This document shows positions 1 to 8,311 of a stretch of DNA of 34,485 nt, one piece after another. The stretch is from Thermoplasmata archaeon. GTDB lineage: Archaea; Thermoplasmatota; DTKX01; JAHFTX01. Within the stretch, counting starts at the first letter, position 1, and the number at the start of each line of letters is the position of its first letter. The notes beneath the pieces are model-generated. The model was not told the DNA's origin. It did no database searches and was given only the letters and a program-made list of their open reading frames with translations. A program made the position numbers and the translations under genes. The stretch is from NCBI GenBank assembly GCA_023265395.1, contig JAHFTX010000001.1, positions 129,897-164,381 of the forward strand. The letters are read 5' to 3'.

Positions 1-2510
1 GCATTCCCGAGGTTGAACCAGGCGTCGGCAAGGCTCTCCTCCAAGCCCACGGCGGTCCGCAGCGCCTCGATTGCCGCAGCCGTCTGCCCCAGCCGGAATC
101 TGGCGAACCCGAGGTTGTTCCACACCGCTGGTTGGTCATGCCGCTGTGCCAAGGAGCGTTCGAAGCAGCTCGCGGCCGCCATCATGTCCCCTTGGTCGGT
201 GACGAGCTGGCCTTCGAGGTTAAGGAGTTCGCATGTCTCCCCTTCCCGGGCGCGCACCTGGTCGAGTGCCTCCCGAGCGCCGGGGTAGTCCTTGGCCCGC
301 AGCAGCGCCTGGGCGAGGAGGCGCAGCGGGCCGGTCGCTCCAGGGTCCAAGGCTGCGGCCCGGTGGTATGCCTCGAGGCTCTCGCCGTTGCGCTCGAGTC
401 GCGAGAGGGTGTTGCCGAGGTCCGCCCATCCAGTGCTCGCCCCAGGATCGAGGCGCACCAGCCGTTCGAACAGCGGCAACGCGCGTGCTGCATCCCCTTG
501 TTGGTACAACGCGTTCGCCAGCGCCCGCAGACTGCGGATGGCGTCGGGAGCAAGTGCGACGGCGCGCTCGAGTTGCCCGATCGCCTCGGTGAGGTCGCCG
601 CTGGCAAGCAGGACGACACCAAGGTCGGTGCGGGCCTCCGGGCTCTCCCCAAGGACGATAGCCTCCCGCAAGGCGCGTTCCGCCTCGGTCCGGTGCCCCA
701 ACCGGTGGTGGAGTCGTCCGATCTCCCGCAGGAACACCCCCCGTTCTGCGTCCGGGATTTGTGCCCGTCGACCCTCTTCGAGGTCTTCGATGGCGCCGGA
801 GGGGTCCCCGCACAGCTCTCGCAGGTGAGCACGCGCCTTGCGGACATCGAGGTCCCGCGGGAGGAGCGCCACCAGTCGATTGGAGCAATCCACGGATTCC
901 GGCAGGCGGTTGAGCTCGAGCAGCACGACCTCGAGGGATCGCAAGGCTGGGATGGCCTCGGGGTCAGCCTCAAGTGCGAAGCGCAGAGCCTCCACTGCCT
1001 CCTCCGATCGCCCAAGAATGTGAAGGGTGTTACCAAGATTGATCCACGGCATCGGCCAGTCGCGTCGATGCTCAGCAGCGGCAGCGAAGCGCTCCGCAGC
1101 CTCGGCATGGTGCTCCTGTTCATAGAGCAACGTGCCCCACTCATTCCACGCATCGGCATCGGTCGGATCGAGCGTCGTCGCGCGTTCGTAACTCATGATC
1201 GCGGCTGCGGTGTGTCCCAGGGCCGCATGCACGAGCCCTTGGCTCGACCACGCCGCGGCGAGGTGTGGGTCGATGAGTACCGCCTGGGCAAGCGAAGCGG
1301 TCGCCTCCGTCGTTCGACCTAGCAGGTGGAGGGTCTCTCCCTGGAGCCGCCATGCGATAGCCACGTCTGGTTCCTGCTCGACGAGCTGCTGGGATTCGGC
1401 AAGGGCCTCCTCCAAGCGAGAGAGCGACATCAGGGATTGGACCCGCATGACCTTCAACATCGTCCGCATCTTCCGCTCGGTCTGCGGTTGCGTGCGGAAG
1501 CCATCGCTGGGGGGAGGGGAGGGCCGACGAAGCCCACGATCGATGACCTCGAGGGCCTCGGCCGGGCTATGGCGCTGCTGCAGATGCACGGCCCAGTCGA
1601 GGAAGGTCCCCGTGGGCGCCTCGGTCGTGAGCGCCGCTGATCGCCAAAGGTCGGTTGCACGGTCGTCTTGGCCCATGGCGGCGAGAAGGTGGGCTTGCAA
1701 GGCCAGGACTTGGCCCCGCAACGGGCCGTCCTGGAGTTTCTCAAGGAGGGCGCTGGCCTCCTGAAGGTGCCCGCGGAGGATCAGCATGCGGCCCTGCGCC
1801 AGCAGCGCATCGGCGTTGGCAGGATCGAGCGTGATCGCCCGCTCGATGACCTCATCCGCTTGCCCCAAGTCCCCTCGCTGGCTGTAGAGCCCACCAAGCA
1901 GCACCAACCACCCTGGCTCGACCTCCGTTCCCCCCACGGCCGCCTCAAGTGAAGCAATCGCCGGGCCAATCTGGCCCGCCTCAAGGTACTCCTGAGCGAG
2001 CGCGGCATGGACCACAGGGTCGTCGCGCAGCTGGAGCGAGCGGGCCAGGGAGACGATTGCCCCCTGATGGTCCCCCAGGACCATCGATGCCCGGGCATGT
2101 TCGTAGTGGGTGGCTGGATCATCCTCATCGCGCTCGAGGGCCCGATCGAGCAAGCTGCGGGCAAGCAAGGGCGCACGCTGGAGGATTCCCTGGGCCATCG
2201 AACGCCACATCACTCCGTCCCTGGTCTGATCGGTCGCCACCGCGAGGAATTGGTCGTAAGGGATGCAGACGACGTGCACTTCCATCCCAGCAGCTCCCTC
2301 GCTGAGTAGACGACGGACCTCGCGGGCGAGAATCACGGTGGAAAGCGAGGGGTCGGTGGAAGCGAGCACCGCTATATGCGGAGAATCGATGCGCAACGGC
2401 AGGACACCGATCCCGGCAAGGGCATGGAGCGCTCCTTGCACTGCCTCGATGGTCAGGGGCGCAACCGGGGCTACCTGGGCAGGCTGCAGGCAGAGGGCAA
2501 ACAGGTCCAT
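1..2510 (-). CDS. TPR-repeat protein, C-terminus cut by window edge
   Basis: An open frame of at least 836 codons runs from ATG at 2510 down to the window edge, with codon phase kept to base 3. After about 125 N-terminal residues with no repeat, most of the protein is tetratricopeptide repeats: more than ten helix pairs with the usual spacing of small residues, for example WNNLGFARFRLGQTAAAIEAL-like units near bases 50-120. TPRs form scaffolds for protein-protein binding; the partner is unknown. There is no signal peptide or membrane segment, so it is probably cytosolic. The frame upstream of 2510 stays open to a TGA inside the end of gatE but has no ATG, GTG or TTG, so 2510 is the first canonical start. 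It lies 64 bp after gatE on the same strand and is probably co-transcribed. Long open frames on the other strand and frames are GC-rich shadows. The family call is firm; the function is not known. Confidence 0.88.
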   Translation of the reverse strand, partial: MDLFALCLQPAQVAPVAPLTIEAVQGALHALAGIGVLPLRIDSPHIAVLASTDPSLSTVILAREVRRLLSEGAAGMEVHVVCIPYDQFLAVATDQTRDGVMWRSMAQGILQRAPLLARSLLDRALERDEDDPATHYEHARASMVLGDHQGAIVSLARSLQLRDDPVVHAALAQEYLEAGQIGPAIASLEAAVGGTEVEPGWLVLLGGLYSQRGDLGQADEVIERAITLDPANADALLAQGRMLILRGHLQEASALLEKLQDGPLRGQVLALQAHLLAAMGQDDRATDLWRSAALTTEAPTGTFLDWAVHLQQRHSPAEALEVIDRGLRRPSPPPSDGFRTQPQTERKMRTMLKVMRVQSLMSLSRLEEALAESQQLVEQEPDVAIAWRLQGETLHLLGRTTEATASLAQAVLIDPHLAAAWSSQGLVHAALGHTAAAIMSYERATTLDPTDADAWNEWGTLLYEQEHHAEAAERFAAAAEHRRDWPMPWINLGNTLHILGRSEEAVEALRFALEADPEAIPALRSLEVVLLELNRLPESVDCSNRLVALLPRDLDVRKARAHLRELCGDPSGAIEDLEEGRRAQIPDAERGVFLREIGRLHHRLGHRTEAERALREAIVLGESPEARTDLGVVLLASGDLTEAIGQLERAVALAPDAIRSLRALANALYQQGDAARALPLFERLVRLDPGASTGWADLGNTLSRLERNGESLEAYHRAAALDPGATGPLRLLAQALLRAKDYPGAREALDQVRAREGETCELLNLEGQLVTDQGDMMAAASCFERSLAQRHDQPAVWNNLGFARFRLGQTAAAIEALRTAVGLEESLADAWFNLGN

Positions 2511-2574
2511 CGGAACGGCCCTGACCTCTGTCAGATCGCTGAAAGATGTTGTGGAGGAGTCGCGCGCAACGCGC

Positions 2575-4494
2575 TCAGCTTCCAGCGGTGCTCAGCAGTC
2601 GGCGAATCTCCTCCTCGACGAGTCGGTTGACGGCCCCACCGGAGAGCTTGCCGCGCAGCCTCCCCATCACTGGCCCCATGAGGGGTCCGACCGCAGCGTC
2701 TCCCTTCTGGAGGACGAACTCCCGCCGCTCCTCGACGACCGCCCGGACGATCCCACGAGCTGCTTCGAGGGAGAGACCCTCAGCCTGGGTTTGGTTGATG
2801 AGGTCGGAGATCATGCCACCCTCGAAGAGGACCGCGGCGAGGATCGGAGCGACCGAATCCCGGGGAATCCGGCCTAGGAGCTGGGCGATGACGAGCTCTG
2901 CGACCACGGCCGGTTCCAACGCAGCGGTATCGGCCTTGCCCTCCATGGCGAGGGGAAGCTCCTGGAGCAAGAGGCGCGCGACGACGGGCCCGACCTCGCG
3001 AGGTGCGTGGTTCCCTGGAAGGGTCTCGAGGGCAGCCATGGCCTCTTCGAAGGCCTGTTCCTGACTGGTGTCGAAGATCTGGCTCGCTTGCGACTCGCCG
3101 AGGGCATACTCCCTCGCAAATCGTGTCCGCCGTTGTTCGGGGAGCTCGACGGCGGGTGCCGCCGCGATCCGCATTGAATCGAGGAGCACCGGCTGGACGT
3201 CGGTCTCGGGGTACATCCGTGCCGCGCCGGGCATCGGTCGCAGAAAAGCACTCGAGCCATCGGGCTCAACACGACGGACCTCGCTGGGGACACCTTCGAG
3301 GGCTTGCGCACAGCGCTGCAGCACCTGATGGAGGACAATACGACCCAACTCCCCACGGGCGACGACCATGAGGAAGGAGGCTCCAGGGGTGACCCCCAGC
3401 CGATTGCGGATTGTCTGGACCTCCGCCAGCTCGATTCCATACGCGGGCAACTCGTCCCCGTGGAAGAGCCCTCGAAGGCCCAAGACCTTGGCCTGCCCAG
3501 CCAGCTCCTTGCCAAAACGCGACGTCTCGGACCGAAGGAGGCCTTCGAACCATGGGAGGACGACGGCGAGGACCTGCTGCCCCGAGGCGACCCCCGATCT
3601 GATGACCTTCGCCGAGCTCGTCGCCAACTCTGGCGTGAGGTCGAGCGGTTCTCTCGAAGTGATCGAGGCAGGGTCGGCTCCTCGTGCACGGAGTTCCGTC
3701 GCGAGATCCACGAGGGACCGCTGCCGCGCTGCCTCGGTGCGGATGACCTCCGGAATCGATCGCAAGTCCTGGACCCCCTTGAGCTCGACGCGGCGACCCT
3801 CGGGAATCGAGACGTTGAGGTCCTGACGGATGGTGCCCAGTCCACGGCGCACTCGTCCGGTAGCACGCAGCAGCGCCCCTAGTCGCGCGGCGACCTCCTG
3901 GGCGTGCTGTGGGGTATGGATCTGTGGGGCGGTGGCGATCTCGATCAGGGGGATCCCGAGCCGATCGAGACGGTAGGTCACCGCTGCCTGGTCCTGTTCG
4001 ACCCTGCGGGCGCTGTCCTCCTCCAGGCAGATGGATTCGATCCCGACGATTCCAGAATCGGTTACGATGGATCCGTCAAGGGCGACGAGTCCGGTCCTCT
4101 GGAATCCCGAGGTATTCGACCCATCGATCACCACCTTGCGCATGAAGGTCAACTCATCGACCGGATGGGCCTGCAGCAGCCTGCTCATCGCCAGTGCGAC
4201 GTCGATTGCTGCGGGTTCAGGGTCCGCGGGGGGTTCCTCATCAGCCTCCACGAGGCAGTTCGAGGGGGTGCTCTCGTACTGGAACGTGTGCGCTTTGCGC
4301 GCTTCAGCCAGGGAGGCCTTGTCGACCTCCCCCAACTCCGATTGGACCGGTCGCAGGCGTCGTTGGAACCGCGCGACGACGGTCTCCGAGAGCGTCGAAG
4401 GGCAGCGGCAGAACAGCTTGCCAGTGCTGAGCTGCTGGTGAATCTCCAAGCCTACCTTGAGCCCCGGGACGCTCCCCGCTGAGCGATCACTCAT
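2575..4494 (-). CDS. gatE: Glutamyl-tRNA(Gln) amidotransferase subunit E
   Basis: This is the archaeal GatE subunit of the GatDE complex, which turns Glu-tRNA(Gln) into Gln-tRNA(Gln); GatE binds and phosphorylates the mischarged tRNA end, and GatD supplies ammonia. The 639-residue length is normal. The N-terminal GatB/GatE catalytic domain opens with KVGLEIHQQLSTGKLFCRCP, followed by conserved blocks such as LGTIRQDLNVSIPEGRRVEL and LRSIPEVIRTEAARQ. A central insertion (roughly residues 290-410) corresponds to the GAD-type domain, then YPETDVQPVLL. The last 150 or so residues form the helical YqeY-like tRNA-binding tail. The ATG overlaps the gatD stop by 4 bp and has an AGGTGA ribosome-binding site just upstream, so the two are translationally coupled. 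The domain limits are estimates from family knowledge. Confidence 0.97.
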   Translation of the reverse strand: MSDRSAGSVPGLKVGLEIHQQLSTGKLFCRCPSTLSETVVARFQRRLRPVQSELGEVDKASLAEARKAHTFQYESTPSNCLVEADEEPPADPEPAAIDVALAMSRLLQAHPVDELTFMRKVVIDGSNTSGFQRTGLVALDGSIVTDSGIVGIESICLEEDSARRVEQDQAAVTYRLDRLGIPLIEIATAPQIHTPQHAQEVAARLGALLRATGRVRRGLGTIRQDLNVSIPEGRRVELKGVQDLRSIPEVIRTEAARQRSLVDLATELRARGADPASITSREPLDLTPELATSSAKVIRSGVASGQQVLAVVLPWFEGLLRSETSRFGKELAGQAKVLGLRGLFHGDELPAYGIELAEVQTIRNRLGVTPGASFLMVVARGELGRIVLHQVLQRCAQALEGVPSEVRRVEPDGSSAFLRPMPGAARMYPETDVQPVLLDSMRIAAAPAVELPEQRRTRFAREYALGESQASQIFDTSQEQAFEEAMAALETLPGNHAPREVGPVVARLLLQELPLAMEGKADTAALEPAVVAELVIAQLLGRIPRDSVAPILAAVLFEGGMISDLINQTQAEGLSLEAARGIVRAVVEERREFVLQKGDAAVGPLMGPVMGRLRGKLSGGAVNRLVEEEIRRLLSTAGS

Positions 4495-5834
4495 CGGCTC
4501 ACCTGTGGTCGAGCCACATCAGCACTGCCAGCGCGGTCGTACGAGAGGTAGGGACGGGATGTACCCAACTCCCCGACCAGGTCCGTCGCCAAGGCCTGGC
4601 GCTGTGCCTGCGCACCCTCGAGGTTACCCAAGACCCACATCATCTTGATTGTCGCGGTCTCTGGCAGCAGGTCTCCCAAGGGCAACACCCCTGCAGCCAC
4701 CAGGTCTCTGCCGGTGGCGTAGACGTCGAGGTCCACCGACCCGCTCATGCACTGTGTGGTCATCCCCACGATGCAGCCCCCCGCCACCGCCGAGCGCACC
4801 AGTTCGAGCAGGTGACTGCCGACATGGCCCAGCCCGGTCCCGGCAATCACCACCCCACGGTTCGACCGCAGGGCATGCGCGAATTCCTCGGGACGTATCC
4901 CGGGATGGTACCAGACCAGTGCGACCCGCTCCTCGAGGCGCGTGAGCGCCTGCTGAGGACCATCCACAGCGGGTCGGGTCGGGGCATTGAACCGGGTCGT
5001 TCCCTCGTTGACACTGCCCAGAGGTTCCTCGTTGGGGCTGCGGAAGGCATCCCGTCGGCTGCTGTGCGACTTGCGCACCCTGCTGCCACGATGCAACGCG
5101 ATATCGCCATCGCTGCTGGTCCGGTGCATCGCGACGAGGACCTCCCCGACCCCGCTGAGCGCCCCGTGGACTGCCCCAAGCAGGTTCTCTGGCGCATCGC
5201 TGCTAGGGCGGTCGCTCGAACGCTGCGCTCCTACGAACACGACGGGGCCGCACAGCTGAGGCAACATGAACGATAGCGCAGCGGCGGTGTAGCCGAGCGT
5301 GTCAGTGCCATGAGGGATCACGACGCCCGCTGCCCCACCGTCGAACTCCCGCACGACCTCCTGGGCCAACTGTTGCCAATGGGAGGGTCGGAGGTCCTCG
5401 GAGAATACCTGGAACACGACACGTGCACGGGGTGTGCAGAGCGTCTCGATCTCGGGGACGGAGAACACCAGGTCTTCGACGGAGCGTGCCGGATGGACCG
5501 CACCGGTACGATAGTCGACGTAGGAGGCGATGGTGCCACCCGTCCCCAGGAACGCGACCAGGCGCAGGCCAGGCCGCGCTGAGAGGACCCTCGTGGGCCG
5601 GAACGGAGCATCGGCTTTCCGCAGCAGCAAGAGTCTTGCGTGCTCGTCGAGTTGGACCCCAATGTTGTACCCCGAGCTGAGCTTGAGGGTGAGGATCCTC
5701 ATCGCACTGGCGCCATGGTGGGGCATCACCCGGCCTTCGATGACCCGTTCTCCGACGGTGACCAGCACCGTATCGCCCTCCTGTGCCCCGATGGCGCGCA
5801 GCCGCGCGTCGATGGGCGCCGGATAGGAGGACAC
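4491..5834 (-). CDS. gatD: Glutamyl-tRNA(Gln) amidotransferase subunit D
   Basis: GatD is the L-asparaginase-like glutaminase of the GatDE complex; it hydrolyses glutamine and channels ammonia to GatE. The 447-residue protein has an N-terminal small beta-barrel (about 1-80) and an asparaginase fold. The catalytic residues are all visible: Thr101 in GTGGTIAS, Thr177 and Asp178 in HGTDT, and Lys255 in VRKSHSSRRDAF. These positions match, almost to the number, the characterised archaeal GatD residues. Translation starts at GTG (5832-5834), giving SSYPAPIDARL. It follows rpl10e by 63 bp. No convincing TATA box sits at the usual distance (only a weak CATTAC), so read-through from the rpl10e promoter is likely. 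gatE overlaps its stop codon. Confidence 0.97.
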   Translation of the reverse strand: MSSYPAPIDARLRAIGAQEGDTVLVTVGERVIEGRVMPHHGASAMRILTLKLSSGYNIGVQLDEHARLLLLRKADAPFRPTRVLSARPGLRLVAFLGTGGTIASYVDYRTGAVHPARSVEDLVFSVPEIETLCTPRARVVFQVFSEDLRPSHWQQLAQEVVREFDGGAAGVVIPHGTDTLGYTAAALSFMLPQLCGPVVFVGAQRSSDRPSSDAPENLLGAVHGALSGVGEVLVAMHRTSSDGDIALHRGSRVRKSHSSRRDAFRSPNEEPLGSVNEGTTRFNAPTRPAVDGPQQALTRLEERVALVWYHPGIRPEEFAHALRSNRGVVIAGTGLGHVGSHLLELVRSAVAGGCIVGMTTQCMSGSVDLDVYATGRDLVAAGVLPLGDLLPETATIKMMWVLGNLEGAQAQRQALATDLVGELGTSRPYLSYDRAGSADVARPQVSR

Positions 5835-5897
5835 GGGCGCAGCAAGGGTATGCTAGGCGTAATGAAGCTTCGGCGTGCCGATCGCCCGAGGTTGGTC

Positions 5898-6416
5898 CTA
5901 TCGGAGGAGTTCGGCGCCCTTCTCGATGACGGTCCGGCAGGGCGTCGGGAACTTCATGCTCGCGCGACGCAGCGCGTCCTTGGCTGCCCCGACATGGGGC
6001 TTGCCCACCCAGATGCTCATCAGCTTCTGATCGGGCTGGACCCGTGCGGCCGTGCCGACGGCCTTCCCAAACGCCTGCCGCATGCCCTGAGAGATCCGGT
6101 CTGCACCGGCGCCAGTGGCCTGCTTGTTCTCGCGCAGCACGATGTGCGGGTAGACCCGGACCTTGATGTGGTAGTTGGCAGCGCCCGCCTGTTTGGTCAT
6201 GGCCCGGTTCGCGGCGATACGGCCAGCCTCCAGGGCAGTATGCCGGATATGGCAGAGCTCGACCGAATGGAGGGTGACCATGATGGGGAAGCTGTCGACG
6301 GGTGCACCCAGGTCGAACTGGGTGATCCGCGACGCGGGGACACCACCCATGTACTTGCGGCGGGTGTACGCCTGGGACTTGACGGCCCGGTACATCTTGT
6401 TGGGCTTGCGTGCCAC
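5898..6416 (-). CDS. rpl10e: 50S ribosomal protein L10e (uL16 family)
   Basis: This large-subunit protein sits near the peptidyl-transferase centre and A-site tRNA. The 172-residue product from GTG at 6416 begins ARKPNKMYR and continues [11 protein letters not shown], the classic archaeal/eukaryotic L10e opening, and keeps the conserved [15 protein letters not shown] and [17 protein letters not shown] blocks. A longer frame starts at 6488, but the TATATA box at 6440-6445 lies inside that extension and 29 nt before the GTG. The extension also has no family similarity, so the GTG start is chosen and the transcript is probably leaderless. It is the first gene of a probable rpl10e-gatD-gatE-TPR operon. 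Confidence 0.96.
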   Translation of the reverse strand: MARKPNKMYRAVKSQAYTRRKYMGGVPASRITQFDLGAPVDSFPIMVTLHSVELCHIRHTALEAGRIAANRAMTKQAGAANYHIKVRVYPHIVLRENKQATGAGADRISQGMRQAFGKAVGTAARVQPDQKLMSIWVGKPHVGAAKDALRRASMKFPTPCRTVIEKGAELLR

Positions 6417-6439
6417 GGATGAGCCGAGCCGAAATGCAG

Positions 6440-6447
6440 TATATAAG
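6440..6447 (-). promoter_or_regulatory. TATA box of rpl10e, near-palindromic
   Basis: On the minus strand the sequence reads CTTATATACT, with the first T of TATATA at 6445, 29 nt before the rpl10e GTG. That is the archaeal spacing for transcription starting at or next to the start codon. On the plus strand the same bases read TATATAAG and could place a start near 6469 for the divergent peptidase gene, so the site may serve both directions. The minus-strand assignment is strong; the plus-strand one is inference. Confidence 0.8.
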
Positions 6448-6550
6448 TCTGCAGGCCTCCCCAACGCGGCCGCGATGGTGCCGATCAACGCGGGACGCCA
6501 ACAACGTTCATCTATCCTCTGGGCGCCTCTTCGACAGGGGAAGTGCGAAC

Positions 6551-8065
6551 ATGAGGGACGCGGCCGATGACCAGGGCGCCGCCGAGGGCGTACTGGGGGT
6601 CGCAGGCTCAGCCCGCCGGAGGCTCCTGCGTCGTCTCCCGCGCCGGCTCGCCAGTCTCTCCCGGCCGGCCCTCGTCATCGCCTGCATCATCGCCTTGGTC
6701 GTCCTGGCAGGCGTGGGCTACGGAGTCCAGAAGGTCCTGGAGAACCAGCTCCCTCCCTTGCATCTGATCTCCTTCGACTACGAGCGTGCCTACCACGACG
6801 AACAGCGCTTGACCTCGATCGGACCGCGGATGAGCGGCACGGACGCCGAGGGCCAAGGAGCCGATTACATCGCCCAGCAATTCGTCGACGCGGGCCTGGA
6901 GGAGGTTGAGATCCTAACGTACGATGTGCTAATGTACGAGGTCCTCTCCGCCGAGGTGAGCATGGTGCCCTACGGGCCAGCGGGATTCTTCCCCGCCCTC
7001 TCCAGTGGTACCGCCCGCCATTACGAGCACACCGTCGAATTCGTCATCCAAGGATACAGCGGCAGCCACCGCTGGGGCAGTTTCCGGGATGACCTCGAAC
7101 TGATCGATCTTGGGGATGGTTCGGACGAGTCTGCTTGGCAACGTGCCTCGGGAAAGGCGGGAATCATCGCCCAGGGGGGGGAAGTGACCTCCAATTCGGT
7201 CCTGTTCTTCAAGGCGCGCGATTTCGGCCTGTCGGCGCTGGTGCTCCACAACATCGCCCGCGGTGAGGAGTTGGGATTCATCCCCATCAGCAAGACGGCC
7301 GTGCTCCTGCCCGGTGAGTCGCAGTTCCCGGACCTTCCCTTCCTGATGGTCTCGAAGAGCGTCGGTGAAGAGATGAAGCAACTCTCGGGGAGCCACCGGC
7401 TGCGACTGGACATCTCCACGTTCGTCGGCGAACGCCCGATCCGAGTAGTCTCGGGAATCGTCCGAGGCAGCCAGGATCAAGAGCACTTCATCATGCTCGG
7501 GGCCCACCACGACACGGTCTACAACGGGAACGGAGCGGTCGATGACACATCCGGCACGTCGACGATCATCGAGCTGGCACGTCAGTTGGCGCCGAGCCAC
7601 CCCAAGCGCACGATCCGGCTGTCAACCTGGGGCGGAGAGGAGGAAGGCCTCTACGGATCGAATGCTTGGGCGGCGGCGCACGAGGACCTCATCGCCAACG
7701 GATTGGTGTACTACTTCAATTTCGACATGAACCACGTCGACCTGGAACGCTGCGACGAGATCACTGCCGAGACGAGCACGAACGCCACGGTCGATGCGTA
7801 TCGGCAGCTCATCGAGATGGGGCGCCGCGAGCACCCGGACCTGTTCTCGCTGTACACCTACAAGCCCGAGTACAACCCAGACATCCCGGGCAACAGCGAC
7901 CACGCGCCCTTCCAGGCTCGGGGTCGCCCGGTCAGCTTCATCTACGGCTGCGGCTCGTTCGAGTACCACACCTACAAGGATGGCATCGACCGAATCGATC
8001 CGCGCTCCCTGGCGGTCACCGCGATGATCCAAGGCAGCTACGCGCTTGCGCTAGCGCAGCAATGA
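6551..8065 (+). CDS. Membrane-anchored M28-family zinc aminopeptidase
   Basis: A predicted exported metallopeptidase of family M28 (aminopeptidase Y/S type), which removes amino acids from peptide N-termini using two zinc ions. From ATG 6551 (504 residues) it has a basic N-terminus, one membrane segment around residues 38-60 ([19 protein letters not shown]), and a central PA-like region. The catalytic domain shows H319-x-D321 (GAHHDTV), a VDDTSG metal-bridging block, E363/E364 in [10 protein letters not shown], a FDMNHVD block, and H451 in NSDHAPF. All expected metal and base residues are therefore present. The frame is open upstream to 6410, but that part overlaps the rpl10e start region. 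ATG 6551 is preceded by AGGGGAAG, a plausible ribosome-binding site. It is likely N-terminally anchored with the catalytic domain outside the cell. The substrate is unknown. Confidence 0.92.
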   Translation: MRDAADDQGAAEGVLGVAGSARRRLLRRLPRRLASLSRPALVIACIIALVVLAGVGYGVQKVLENQLPPLHLISFDYERAYHDEQRLTSIGPRMSGTDAEGQGADYIAQQFVDAGLEEVEILTYDVLMYEVLSAEVSMVPYGPAGFFPALSSGTARHYEHTVEFVIQGYSGSHRWGSFRDDLELIDLGDGSDESAWQRASGKAGIIAQGGEVTSNSVLFFKARDFGLSALVLHNIARGEELGFIPISKTAVLLPGESQFPDLPFLMVSKSVGEEMKQLSGSHRLRLDISTFVGERPIRVVSGIVRGSQDQEHFIMLGAHHDTVYNGNGAVDDTSGTSTIIELARQLAPSHPKRTIRLSTWGGEEEGLYGSNAWAAAHEDLIANGLVYYFNFDMNHVDLERCDEITAETSTNATVDAYRQLIEMGRREHPDLFSLYTYKPEYNPDIPGNSDHAPFQARGRPVSFIYGCGSFEYHTYKDGIDRIDPRSLAVTAMIQGSYALALAQQ

Positions 8066-8267
8066 GTCACAAACTGTCCTATGGGATCCTTGGCCACTCG
8101 GGTCGCCCATCAGTCCTCATCGGGCCCCGGAAGGGCGCTCGGTGTGAGATGTGCTCGTCATCGTGGCGAACGGTCGGTCTCCTTCGTGGGGCAAAAGCCT
8201 TCCCCAGCCACGGGCAGCGTTGGTCGGCCGAGCATTGCTGGCACACTCTGTGGGCGCAGCCGGGAGC

Positions 8268-8274
8268 CTTTATC
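8268..8274 (+). promoter_or_regulatory. Possible TATA box of priS
   Basis: CTTTATC lies about 40 nt upstream of the chosen priS ATG, which would give a leader of roughly 15 nt. It is the only AT-rich element in the otherwise featureless 246-bp gap 8066-8311. It is a weak match to the archaeal consensus, so this is tentative. Confidence 0.35.
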
Positions 8275-8311
8275 GACCAGGCCACCCAGGTCGAGCGTGG
8301 GTGTCCCAACG

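Noticed and set aside
132-1322. Long open frames on the plus strand and in other minus frames opposite the TPR gene
   Set aside because: They are low-complexity, Arg/Pro/Ser-rich shadows. The continuous minus frame in phase with ATG 2510 reads as clear TPR repeats across the whole stretch.
6417-6488. Upstream ATG start for rpl10e at 6488
   Set aside because: The extension contains the promoter TATATA box, has no L10e similarity, and the family-typical N-terminus begins exactly at GTG 6416.
8081-8311. N-terminal extension of PriS by 77 residues
   Set aside because: The translated stretch is unlike primases and crosses a TATA-like site; ATG 8312 gives a normal protein.
8066-8311. Possible small gene or RNA in the longest intergenic gap
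   Set aside because: No frame with good codon use, no ribosome-binding site and no tRNA-like structure was found; only a weak TATA-like site is seen.
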